Assembly: GCF_003473485.1 (NCBI RefSeq)
Contig: NC_053048.1
Coordinates: 40,668,755-40,732,754 of the forward strand
Source of the DNA: Medicago truncatula
Lineage: Eukaryota; Streptophyta; Magnoliopsida; Fabales; Fabaceae
DNA length: 64,000 nt
Reading direction: 5' to 3'
Every line of letters begins with the position of its first letter. Position 1 is the first letter of the stretch. The notes below the pieces were generated by a model, which made no database searches, was not told the origin of the DNA, and worked only from the letters and a program-made list of their open reading frames with translations. A program made the position numbers and the translations under genes. Shown one piece after another: positions 36,741 through 48,033 of the stretch.

Positions 36741-36982
36741 TATCAGACAATATCTCTAAGACATTTGTTAACAAAATTCTTTTTTAAAATATTCATTCGC
36801 CCTCCTTTAGAATCTTACATACAGATTCGACCATTATTACGATCCAACATATGGTACCATTTATTATACACAACACAAATTTGTGCACCATGCACAAGTT
36901 AAGGAAAGTTATTTTTGAACCATTCGATTAAAAGGAACGTTGATTTTTATTATGGTTTATCCACACATAACAATTACAATAT

Positions 36983-37680
36983 ATGAGGAATGAGGGGTGG
37001 GAAGAACTTATATCTAAGGTTATTAAAATTTGCAATAAGCATGATATTGATCTGCCTGATATGGATGCACCATATGCGCAAAGGAAGAAAGCTAGACAAC
37101 TTTCTTCAACTTCTTGTGTTTCTAATTTGCATCACTTTAAGAATGATTGTTTGTTTAGTGTTTTAGATTTGCAGTTGCATGAGCTTAATGCTAGGTTTAG
37201 TGAAGAGAATACTGAACTTTTACCGTGTGTTTCATGTTTGAGTCCCGCAAAATCATTTGCAGCTTTTGATGTGAACAAATTATTGAGAATGGGCGAGATT
37301 TACCCAAATGATTTTATAGATGTGCTGGAAGTGGCGTTACATCGTCAACTTAAGAATTATGTTATAAATGTTCGATCTGACCCAAAATTTGCTAAGTTGA
37401 AAGGGCTTTCAGATCTTTGTGCAAAACTTGTGGAAACAAATAAGTGCAACACATTTGCTATGGATTATAAACTTTTGAAGTTGGATTTGCTCTTGCCGGT
37501 AGCAACTGCAATCGTTGAACGTGTTTTTTCATCTATGAAAGTTGTGAAGAGTAGCCTATGTAATAAATGGGTAATCAGTGGCTAAATGACCGTCTTGTAA
37601 CTTATATAGAAAGAAATGTTCTTTTAACAATTAGCAATGATGTTATTTTAACTCATTTTCAACAAATTGATAGGAGATTG
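36983..37680 (+). pseudogene. hAT transposase (zinc-finger MYM type) C-terminal pseudogene
   Basis: A 200-residue open frame covers the catalytic C-terminal part of a plant hAT transposase of the DUF4371/MYM class. It includes FNARF-like LNARFSEEN and the hAT dimerisation motif DLLLPVATAIVERVFSSMK (near 37485-37540). At about 37567 a one-base loss shifts the frame. The missing end (MGNQWLNDRLVTYIE) continues in another frame to a stop near 37680. The N-terminal zinc fingers and 5' terminus are not visible. The CTGGATCCGCC near 37773 resembles the 3' end of such elements. Confidence 0.82.
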
Positions 37681-37835
37681 TAATGTATTTTATCAAACAA
37701 TGTTATTTCTTATTTTTAATATAGTTTGTATTATTGTTTTTTTAAATTTTTTAGCTCCACATATACCTAAAGTCTGGATCCGCCCCGGCACCACAACCAT
37801 ACTCATCAGCACCACCACCACCACATTACATGTAT

Positions 37836-37889
<54 letters not shown>
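37836..37889. repeat. (CA)n(TA)n compound microsatellite
   Basis: CA dinucleotides run directly into TA dinucleotides over about 54 bp. Confidence 0.93.
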
Positions 37890-37891
<2 letters not shown>

Positions 37892-38229
37892 TCAAAACAT
37901 TTTCTACTTCTTCAAAGTGAAACAATGGGCAATCTTTGTTTGGATCTGAATTATTTTGGAATTAAAGAGGCTTAAGCTAAAGAAAAAATACAAAACAATC
38001 CACAATCAAACATGGAGTAAGCAACTCCATAACTAAAGGAAACCTAAGCTGAGCAGGAATGTCTAACAAATATTTAATTGAGAGAAAATATAGACTTCCT
38101 TAATATTACAAAAGCATTTGATTTTTGGGGTTTGCGATGGTTATGAATCAAGTGTTGAAGAAATTTTTTCATGAAACAGTGGGCAATCTCATTCCACTCA
38201 TCAACTCTTTGAAATGAAAATTCATAATT

Positions 38230-38891
38230 AAATTAGTCAGCTTGAAATTATAAGCTAAATAAATATCTTAGTTGAAAAGGTCCAACAAAATCAAATTACT
38301 CAAACAACAATAGTAGATTGATTGTATATATGCTTGCCTCTTTTGCTTTCGAGCTTCTTCATCCCCCTCATGCAATTTTTGTAGTCTCTCTTTTACCCCC
38401 AACTGAAGACAATACTTCTTCTGTTTCATGGACCGTAATACTTTCTCTTCTACTCCATCTGCAAAGTCTATCATTAAAAGATTGATTATGGCAAGATATG
38501 TAATGATATGTAATCCTCGCCATATGACTAAGCCGCTCCTTCTCTCTCTCCAACCTCAACACCAAAAATAAACAAATGAAAGTGAGCTTTACATATCTAG
38601 ACTTAGCTAGGGTTTTGCTTGGAAGTTAAGAAAAGTGAAAAGACGCATAAACCTAGAAATTGAAAGTTACCTTAATTTATAAAGGGATTTTGAAGAAGAA
38701 GCCAAAGAAGAAGCAGAAGAAGAAGGGAAGTCGGAGGAGATAAGGCCGTTCCAGAGAGAGTCATCAGAGGAAAGGCGGTGAAGGAGGTGGCAAGAGATTG
38801 AGATGCAACAGAGATCCTTGTAGCTCAAGCTGCTTTTTTCAATTCCGATTTCCAGAATTCTGCTCCATAGTTCTTCAGGGAGAGATGACAT
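38230..38891 (-). pseudogene. Chimeric fragment: SKIP24-like F-box exon 1 joined to an eIF3a 3' fragment
   Basis: Exon 1 (38671-38891, 221 bp, the same length as in the intact gene) encodes an undamaged F-box starting MSSLPEELWSRILEIG and keeps its donor. The next exon begins at the homologous acceptor (38555) with LEREKER. After AAGGAG it switches to eIF3a exon 10 sequence (CGGCTTAGTCAT). It continues through an intron-like stretch with a conserved acceptor (GACTTTGCAG) into a shortened eIF3a exon 11 (VEEKVL and EEARKQK). The sequence down to about 38230 matches the 3' flank of eIF3a (about 40640-40735). eIF3a exon 12 is missing. Read straight through, the F-box frame continues about 64 codons and stops at 38368. 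Whether it is transcribed is unknown. Confidence 0.82.
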
Positions 38892-40639
38892 TTTGGGTGA
38901 ATTCAACAAAGTATCCTATTGTCTTTTTCCACACCAAGTTCAACGTTAAATTCACCAAACAATACATACATTTAAGACAAGAAATCATTTTCAGAATAGA
39001 GGTTTTGTTTTTTTGGTAAAAGATAAAAAAATAAATGTTTTTTCTTTTAAAGAAAGAGCAATGGATCTATATAATATAACAATGGTGCATGGTTCCGTTG
39101 ATGAGTCAAGAAATCCACACAACAATTAGATTTGAGGAAACAATGAGAAAATGAGAAACTCCAAATCAGTCGATAGAGGAGATTTAAAACCTTTTCAAAG
39201 AAAGGTTTAAGATTGAGGGATTGACGTTGATTCACATGGAAAAACTTACTATTTGATGGAAGAAAAAAAATTCCATCAAAGAGTAATAAACTCATAACAT
39301 AGGACAAATTCATGCTATGTACGAGCCAACTTAATATCATGTGGAATAGCTTACATCTAAACACCAATAACATTGTTATTCCCCTAAATTATAGTAAAAA
39401 CCTTTGAAGGATTTGCCACTCGAGCCTTGAATAAGGCCTTCACGGGTCGAGTTACTTATTATCCAATCATGATATCCACTAACATTGACTTTATGAGCTC
39501 CATTTGGCATAAACTCCCAATTTGTGTACTTGGAAGGGTGATGGACATCATGAACAATAAAACCCATCTTGAAACATATCATATTATATGCCACTAATTA
39601 GAAGTGTTTGTTGTGCATTTTGAACTGTGTTTAAAGCAAAAAAGAACATCATCTCCAAATATAAAATTATACGCGGTTTGGTTTGATGTAGATGACACGT
39701 TTAAAAAAATTGAAATGATATTAACACTCCTACCACCAATCAAGTGTGAAGTCTCAGTTTTGAAAGAATATTTGTGAATTCTTGTCCACTCAGAGGATAT
39801 TTACTAAAACTCGAAAGAAAATGAACCAATTCCAAAGAGTATCATCCTCACAAAGATTCTAATCAATTCAAACATATAAATCAAGACTAAAGAATGAACA
39901 CATTTTTTGAAAACCCACCCGGTAACCATTTTATAGTTTTTGCCCAATAACCATTCAAATATCCTTTTCTACAACTTAAATGCAAAAGCCTAAAAAATCA
40001 ATGGCCACAACACTTATCATTAACTGAAGAACTAACTCATCAAAGAGACCAACAAACTTACATACCTTGACTCAAAAAATTAGAAAAACTTATGGGTTTA
40101 GTTATGAGCTTTTTTTTGTTAGCATTTTCTCTTTTCTTTGTGTCACTATGGTTCTTTAAGGATCTGGAGTCTGGACAAGCAATGGTGGCAGTTGAAGCTC
40201 CTCAACAATGGGGGCTATTATGGTTTTTTTTTCATAGGAACAAAATTATCTTTAATTTTTATAATTATATAAGTCAAAATTACTAATTTTATCTTATTTT
40301 GATCATAGTTATTTTCATATGGTAATTTTATTGCCTTTTTATCTTAATTTTACCACAAGTAAATCAATTACCATAATAATTTTTATGTAAATTATTGGCT
40401 TAATTTATTTACTGCAAGTAATTTATTTTCATATCTTAATTTTCATATAGTAAATCAATAAATACTTTTCCCATCACTAAGCTTTTGGTCCAAGTCCAAG
40501 TACTAATCAAGTCTTGCAAGCCTTTATACAATCAGTACTTATTCATTAATTAAGTCATTTGTCCAAGTATTATTTAAGTCTTTTAAATAAAAGTTTCTAA
40601 TTTAACTTGCAACCCATTTTGTCGCACTGTAAACTTGTA
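38892..40639. other. Spacer with further duplicated flank
   Basis: 38892-39060 resembles the upstream region of the intact F-box gene (30711-30860). About 39420-39510 resembles 31747-31830. The rest shows no gene; the open frames at 39047-39594 have no family signal. Confidence 0.5.
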
Positions 40640-40866
40640 AGAAAAGTGAAGTTATAAACTACATAAATATCTTAGGCGAAAAGCTCCACAAAATTTAAAT
40701 CTAAATCAAATTACTCAAACAATTGATTGTATAAAACTAATATGGATTTTGGTCCTGTAATCTAAGAACGTCTCTGAAAGACTTAGCGTGTAAGGAAAAA
40801 GATGATCAAATGGCATGTATAGTAAGTTTTGTAATGAAAAAATAGATGAGAAAGAGCTCGTGTGGT

Positions 40867-43800
40867 TTAAGCTCCTCCTCGCCGGAACTTGGGAATGTAT
40901 TTCCCTGGAGCTGGGGCTGAGGAAGTTGCAGGTGCAGCAGTATCAGACTCCAATGAACGACGGGCAGGAGGAGGCTTATAAGGCCTCAAAGCTGGTTCAT
41001 TAGGTTTGCCTGCCAATGCTTCCCTCTTTTGCTTCTCAGCCTTTTCTTCAACTTCTCTTTCTCTTTGCCTCTGCTTTTCAAGTATCTCTGCCAATTTCGC
41101 TAAGCGTTCGGTCTCTTCCTTCTTTTTTCTCTCAGCCTCTGGAGCTCAGAAAAACCACGAGTTAGGTAAGTACAAAATAGAAGATAGGTTACTGGATTGT
41201 ATGTAAAAGATGGTACGCGATCACATAGAGAAACAGACATTTACTTGAGAAGAATGAAATGCAAAGGATGGAACAGAATAACACAATCATGACGGTTTTG
41301 GTGGAATTTAAATAAAATATACACAATCAAAATCTTCAGTGTAGTCCTTCAATACTATATCTTCCGAAGGGAAAGGGAGAAAGAAAAAAAAAACTTTGTG
41401 TTTATATGTTCCAGGCAAACAAATTAAAAATGATTACCTTCATGCTTCCGAGCTTCTTCCTCCTCATTCAATTTTTGCTGTCTCTGTTCTTCCAACCGAA
41501 GATAATGCTTCAACTTCCTCATTTTTTCCCTCTCCTGTTTCCTGGATTCCTCCCTCTCTCCCCCCAGTCGGTTAAATTCTACTTTCCGACGATTGAAAAC
41601 TTTCTCTTCAAATATCTGCTGTAAAGTCAATCACATGATAGAAAACATCAGACTAGGTAAATTTAATAACTGATATTTTAACCTATATGATGACAAAGAA
41701 CATCAATTGTTAATAGGTCGTCATTACTGACGATGGCCAAGACAGTAGCCCAAGAGTTTATGATACTAACTTTATTCTCCATCCTATGACTAAGCCGCTC
41801 CTTCAGTTCAGCCTCTTGCTGCATCAAACCATGGTCTAACACAGTTAGTACAAGATAAAAACTGATCAAATAGAAAGTTACAACTGATGTTTCAGATACA
41901 AAATTAGATGAAAAATATGCAAAAATTCAAGTATTTCCAATAGAAAAAGAAATGCAAAGGCCAACATCACAAGTACACAAGTAGACATACTTGTTGCTCA
42001 CGCTCATGAAGAATCCTCTCTTCCACTAGGCGTTGTTGATATGCCGCTTCGATTAGCGGAGCAGACTCTTCTCTCTTAGCTCTTTCCAAAAAATCCATGG
42101 TTTTACTTAATTTTTTCAGTTTCTTCTCCATTTCTTGTCTCATCCTGAGTTGGTTAGTCAAATTCAATTCCTCATTTCTATGCCTTTCAGCTTCTTCATG
42201 TTCTCTTTCGGCTATTTCTCGGTGAATCCTTTGATTCCTCCTATGCTCACTATTAAACACAGTTAAAAGCTGCCTTTGTTCCGCGGCTTCTTTTGATTCC
42301 TCCTCTTGTTCCTTACAAACATCAAAAGGAAAGTTATAGCATTTAAAAAGTCATTAAATCCCAATGTACCATATGAAAAATAACTAGTATACCGTTTCAA
42401 GAGGCTTCCGTTCTTGTACTTCTTTCCTCTTCTCAATAATTGATTTTCGAGCAAGGAGAATCTTGTGATCTTTGGCCACAACCTCTAACAAAGATGGGAG
42501 CAAGGGTCCAAGTTTTGATTGTTTCCTATCAGGAGGAGATATCATTTCCCTTGCCTTATTCAAAGCGGAACTGGCCAAGTGATCCCTTAAGCCATCAGCC
42601 TCAAGACTCTGATAGAAACCAAGAAAATGCCGTAACATTTGGTAAGATGAGACAGAGTACTAGGATACAATTAAAATTTCACATTGAGAGCTACTGCAAA
42701 CAGCTATAAAATCTCCCCACCTAAACCACAACAAGTGCTTATGTAAACAACATATTCTAGGTGATAATGGTACAAACAAAATAACTCATTATTTTCCATG
42801 TTGGGAATAATGATTCTGACGTACCAAGATTGACAACAAACCAATGTATTCCTCAAATAACATGCTAAAACCACCAAAATTGGGAATTAGCCATCTCCCC
42901 TACAATAGGTGTGCTACCCAAACTCTCGATTGTTATTATATCAAGTCCTATCTAGTATAGTTTCCACACATACAAAGCAGCATTCTCTTAAAAAAAAAAA
43001 ATCTCTTGCAAAGCAAAGTTTAACAAAGGCAATAGAACCAAAATAAAGGAAAACATACCTTCTTGCAGAAAATTACAACTTTTTTCATGTGGTCAACTTT
43101 CATCGATAGAAATTTCTGATTAACAGCATCTACAGAGATTTTTTCCACAACGGAAAAATCAGAGAAAGGCATCATCCCAGCTAAGTTCTCAACCTTCATT
43201 GTCTGGTACACATTGGACACCTAGAAGAGGGAGGGCCAACAGGTTTAAGTACACGTCAAACAGAAGCATTAAATAAACAACACACAAACATAAAAACAAA
43301 AAAGAAAATGCACCTGTTGTAGCAACCTCAGAGTAGCTAACTTTTTAAGTGCTGGGACATACTGCGACAATTGTACCTCTGGAACTGATGAAGCAAACGA
43401 AAACTTACCCCCTAATTTTGAAATTTTATTTAGCAAGGGTGGTACTTTAAGTGCAAAGTCTGAGGGAAGAAATTTGTTTTCCAAAAGATAGTAAATGTCC
43501 TTCACTTCTTGTGCAACACAAGACATTACACCCTTTGATGCCTGCAATTAATCCAAACATAAAATCTTCAGACCGAGTCGAAAGCAATTGTCGATCGCAG
43601 TAATACCCAACCCCCTGAACCTTATAGATAATGGGTTCTACACTATACAGATGGCTTACAATTAATGGCAAAACGGAAAGCATTGACATCAAAATAATTA
43701 AAACGGGTTACTAAAAAATGTGATAACTATATCAGTTACAGAATTTTTTTAGAATAATAAAACATGATAACTGAAGCAATTACAGATATAAACATCAGCA

Positions 43801-46192
43801 TCAGTCTACTATATAAAATGTGACTCTTATTAGAACATCAATATAAACCATACATCCATAATATACTGAGATTAAAAAAAAAACTATTTTCAGGATTTGG
43901 AAATTATTTGAATAGTAAGATTCTCATTGTTTAAAGAGTCTAACAATGTTTGTAATTTGTACTTGGATGTACTTGTACTTAAAATAATTGTACTACTCTA
44001 GTCGGTGACCGAGAAAATCAACATATATAGGAGTATTAGATTAGTGTTTGCCACGGCAAATATATACTATCTCATTATAATCCTTTTCCATCTGAGAACA
44101 TGAAATATCGACAATCATACTAAAGGTAAATAGTGGTTAATATAATTACCGCACAACAAATATTCACAACCAGAATGCAAAATGCAAGATCAAAAGCTGT
44201 TATAAGTTTGTAAGTTGGCAATAAGTTGATGAGGAAAGAAATTCAAATCAATATGACCAACCACACTAAATATTAAAAGAAAAAAAAAATCTTGTACATC
44301 TACTCAAAGACAGTCCACAATTAAGAAAGACTGGAAGTTGTAAACATGGTTCAACTTCTTTACTTGAAAACCCAATCCATAACAATACACTTCATAATAA
44401 TAAAAATTACAATGACAGTATAAAAGGGATTTATATAGTGCTTTGTGCTTCAAATAATGAGAATATCTTACCAGTTCAGCAAGAAGTGATGACCTTGAGA
44501 GCTGTGGAGAGACAAACAGAAACAAAAGCAAATAGTAAGACTTGGAAAACAAATATCTATATACTACCGGGAGCGCAAATGAGGGAAAGTAAAATACCAC
44601 TTTGCTGCTATTCATCTTATTTTTAAGATTAAAGCCAATGAGATTAGCCATCCTCAAATTTCGCTCCTTTTCATGCTCTAGTTCTAAATTACGATCATGA
44701 GGAGGCACTGAAAGTGCAGCTAGAACAACAGATGATGCTATGAACTCCAAATCCTTCTGACTCAGATCTTTGTTGAAGCTTTTTTGTAACAAAAAGAGCT
44801 TGAACCATGCATATGCATGATATAAATGACTTGAAGATATCCAAAATATTTCGATCAACGTCGCATAGTAAACCGTCATCAAGGATGGTTTCAATGTTTT
44901 CTTGGCCATGCACATTAGGCCATGTATATCTTCAACAGATCTAAAGGCTTCCTGCATGCATGCAACAAATTGTCAGGTCTGCCACCAGCATCAATAAAAC
45001 AAACACCTTGAAGATGTAAAGAAAAATGAGAAATTGCCAACCTTCCAGAGTTCAAGTTCAGTGGCAATTTTCAGCTGCTCAAATCTAGTATCAAGATACA
45101 ATTGCAAGCTTTCAGGAGCAGAAAGATCAGGTCGGTCACGTTGGTCCGGATATTTGTTAAGATTAGCCAAATGGTTTCTTAAGATTTCGCAGAGTCTTCT
45201 AAATTCTGTTTTCCTTTTGTACTGCTTACAAAACTGGAGAGCTCGATAAGCTGTCATCTGCACATGGCAATCTAATCTATTAAAAGTTTGACATATAGCA
45301 AATATGCATCCTAAAATTATCGTTTTTTTACAATAAAACATACAACAATAAGCAATGGAAAAGAATAAGAATAAGTTGATGAGTTCAAGCAATTAATTTC
45401 TATTTATGAGGAATACTACCTGCCTCTGTTAAATGTTTAAAACACAACATTTTACATATACATAACAGGTAACTTGGAATACAAGATAAGAAATATTGCA
45501 TACAGTACATAATTATGAGGCTTCAAATTTTGAGTTTTACATATGCATATAGAGATAACTTGCAATGCAAGAAAGATAAGAAAGATTACATACAGCATAT
45601 AAAGCTTCGAATTTTGAGTTGTTCCGCAATACTTCAAGCACTATCCTGTAAGTTTCCCAGAGAAATTTAAATCGTGCGGTAACAAGCTCCCGATCAGATC
45701 TATCTTTTCCTTTCTCCTCACTGACATAGCACTTCAACAAGTCCTCTGGCCTTTTATCCGCCTCTAAGTCATCAACATCGAGGGCTTGTTCCATTTCCCG
45801 AGCCTGACTACAGGCTTTTTCAGCTTTCTCCGTTGACAGGTGAATAAAACGCTTAACCACCTCCTCCAGCGAACCAACATTCACTTGCTGACATATGATC
45901 CGATAATGAATCAACCCATCCTTCGCAAACTGTCCTTTCCGCAAGTCTACACACAACTCTACATACTTAAACATAATCTTTTCTTGTATTTCCTGCCATG
46001 ATCGGTATCTTTTCGAAGTAATAACATCGTGCAGCGTCTGAAGAGCACCCTGCTTCTGCTCCACATTGATTAACTCTGCATATAAAATTTAAAATTGATT
46101 CAAGAACATAAAATGAAAGTAAATAATAATAATCATCTGTTGAACAAACCTTCTGCCCTTTTGAGAGCATTCTCCTTCAAGAATAAAGCCAT
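40867..46192 (-). CDS. TIF3A1: Eukaryotic translation initiation factor 3 subunit A (eIF3a)
   Basis: Scaffold subunit of the cytosolic eIF3 complex, needed for 40S recruitment. I read twelve exons: 46150-46192, 45594-46075, 45042-45257, 44598-44951, 44472-44501 (30 bp microexon), 43314-43541, 43059-43220, 42393-42608, 41991-42311, 41771-41818, 41438-41618 and 40867-41138. They join in phase to 850 aa with no stop. The start [14 protein letters not shown] is the plant eIF3a N-terminus. The middle holds the PCI region ([52 protein letters not shown]). The C-terminal third is a Glu/Arg/Lys-rich helical spectrin-like region with [20 protein letters not shown]. The protein ends at [12 protein letters not shown], without the Arg/Gly/Asp-rich tail that takes Arabidopsis eIF3a to 987 aa. 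The end of exon 4 (44598 or 44601) is uncertain by one codon. Confidence 0.92.
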
Positions 46193-46221
46193 ATTGTGAA
46201 TTCACTATAATCAAACTTTTC

Positions 46222-46387
46222 CTGTAAAAAAGAGTGATGATCAAAATAAAAACCAATAAGAATAAAATTTCAGCCATAATCAACAAAATTCACAGCAAAA
46301 TTGTCGAGAAAAAACGGTAAATCACGATGAAATCGTAACTGTAACCAAGGAATTAAAGAAAATAAAAACCAGGACGGAGTTTCTTAC
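46222..46387 (-). other. Probable 5' UTR intron of eIF3a
   Basis: On the minus strand a donor CAAACA|GTAAGAAA (at 46387) and an acceptor TTTTTTACAG (at 46222) bracket an AT-rich stretch just upstream of the start codon. A 5' UTR intron is common in plant translation-factor genes. Inferred, not proven. Confidence 0.6.
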
Positions 46388-46463
46388 TGTTTGCGGTGGC
46401 CGGTGAACAATTCCGGTGGCGTTTTTCGGTGAGTTTTTGTTGTTATACGGCGAGTTGAGTTGT

Positions 46464-46471
46464 TTTAGGGT
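46464..46471 (-). promoter_or_regulatory. Telo-box (AAACCCTA) upstream of eIF3a
   Basis: The minus strand carries AAACCCTA about 80 bp upstream of the proposed 5' UTR intron donor. Telo-boxes near the transcription start are typical of plant genes for the translation machinery, which fits the eIF3a assignment. Confidence 0.6.
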
Positions 46472-47310
46472 TTAGGAAACGAGGGTAACTCTGCAATTTG
46501 TGTTATTTTATAGTTTTATTTGCAAACGATTTGATGGGCCTCTCTGCAAAATTAACCGGATTGGGCTTTATATTGCAATTTTATCTTGAAAAATAGATTA
46601 CCGTTACTTTTCCCACTCTACAGCCTTCTCGCGCGCCCTGTGATTTTGACCAAAATACCTTTTGTCCGGATTGTATAATCCGGATCGGATTGTTAGTGAT
46701 TTCCGGAAACAGAAATTCGGACCAGATCTTATGTAATTTTTTGTGTCTTTCTTTTATGTCAAGGGTCTCTATTGACCGTTATATGAACCCCACACAAGTT
46801 AAAATGCATTGCAATTGCAGGGTTCATATGAACGGTCAACAATGACCATGACACCATCGACACCCCTAAAAAACTAAAAAACATTTGAAGAAAATGTAAG
46901 AAAAGAGGTAAAGTGAAGAATAAAGGTATTTGTTGAAGATAGAAACTTATTTATAGCCTAAAACAAGTCCTAGGTCATTAATACAGTCAATGAAAACGTG
47001 TTAGTGGTTGTTGTAACCATCCAAACCCACATTAATGGCTCTGAATCGTTCCGGATTTTACATTCCGGAATGTCCTTAGCCCTATAGGAAGTGCCAACTT
47101 TTCTCTCGTTCACCACCATTATCTCATTAATCCGAAAAATATATTCCAGAAAACAGATGTGCTTTCCAGATTATATATTCCGGAATGCATCAGTCATGAC
47201 CGGTGGTCTGCACCACACGTTTTTGTCGGTGGTCAAGTAAAAAAAACGTGGTAAAACGCATTTTTTGACTGCATTTATGGCCTCCCAACCGTTGTTGACC
47301 CACCCATCCC

Positions 47311-47318
47311 TATAAATA
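47311..47318 (+). promoter_or_regulatory. TATA box inside the Mutator-like element
   Basis: CCCTATAAATAGC is a textbook plant TATA box. It is followed by a CT-rich leader of about 45 bp past the expected start, then CTACAACCATGG, a good plant start context. Confidence 0.6.
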
Positions 47319-47388
47319 GCCTTCCAAACCCCACCATTTCTCACACCATCCTCTCCCACCCTCTCCTACTCTTCTTCCTTCTACAACC

Positions 47389-47502
47389 ATGGTTTTCCAT
47401 CGTTGGTCTTTCATAGATAAGGGCCTCGTTGAAAACTTTCAGGGTTTGTATGAACGGTCAATGAGGATGGAACCGCGCTACAACGAAGCGCAGTTCATCT
47501 GA
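47389..47502 (+). CDS. 37-codon ORF carried by the Mutator-like element
   Basis: The ORF begins MVFHRWSFIDKGLVENF and ends before TGA at 47500. It follows a strong TATA box and a pyrimidine-rich leader, and AATAAA-like words occur at about 47790. I do not recognise the peptide. It could be the truncated first exon of a captured or ancestral transposon gene rather than a functional peptide. Confidence 0.3.
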   Translation: MVFHRWSFIDKGLVENFQGLYERSMRMEPRYNEAQFI

Positions 47503-48033
47503 GGGTCATGTGGGTCAGTGTGGTTCTTAGCTTGACCTGTCTGGGTGTAAGTTTGAGCACCCCCCCCCCCCCCCCCCCCCCCACCTCCCTCGGGGGTATT
47601 GTTCTCTTCTTTCTGCCCTCCGGTTTTCCTCCAATAGGCAAACGACTGGTATGTCCCATCACATACCAGTGGTTAGGCTCTTAGGAGATTAGAATTAGGC
47701 TCATAGGAGATTAGAAATAGATTTAGGATCTTATGTAATAAGCTTAAAAAAGCTTGAAAATTATTGTAATGTATTGTTCATATATTAATAAAATGAGTTG
47801 TTTTTATGTTTGTGTCTTTTTATTTATGTCTTTTATTTTATTTTACGAATTTTGAAGATTAAAATTGCAAAACTTCTGGTAAAACATTATTCCAGATTTT
47901 TAAATTCGGAAACATCTGCAAAATTCTAATAATATCATCCAGAAAACGAAATCCGAACCAGGGATAAAATTGGAAAAAAAATAGGGCGCGCGAGGAAAGG
48001 CATAGGGTGGGAAAAGTAATAGTCAAACAGATT

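Larger units (their letters stand above)
46591..48033. mobile_element. Non-autonomous Mutator-like element (~1.42 kb)
   Basis: The left terminus (from 46600) reads TTACTTTTCCCACTCTA and then CTCGCGCGCCCT. The right terminus in reverse complement (from about 48023) reads TTACTTTTCCCACCCTA and then CTCGCGCGCCCT. The inverted repeats are over 35 bp. Flanks AAATAGATT (46591-46599) and AAACAGATT (48025-48033) match at 8 of 9 bases, which suits a Mutator-type 9 bp duplication. No transposase is present. It carries a TATA box, a pyrimidine-rich leader, a short ORF and a C23 run (47560-47582). It sits between eIF3a and the GDSL gene. Confidence 0.7.
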
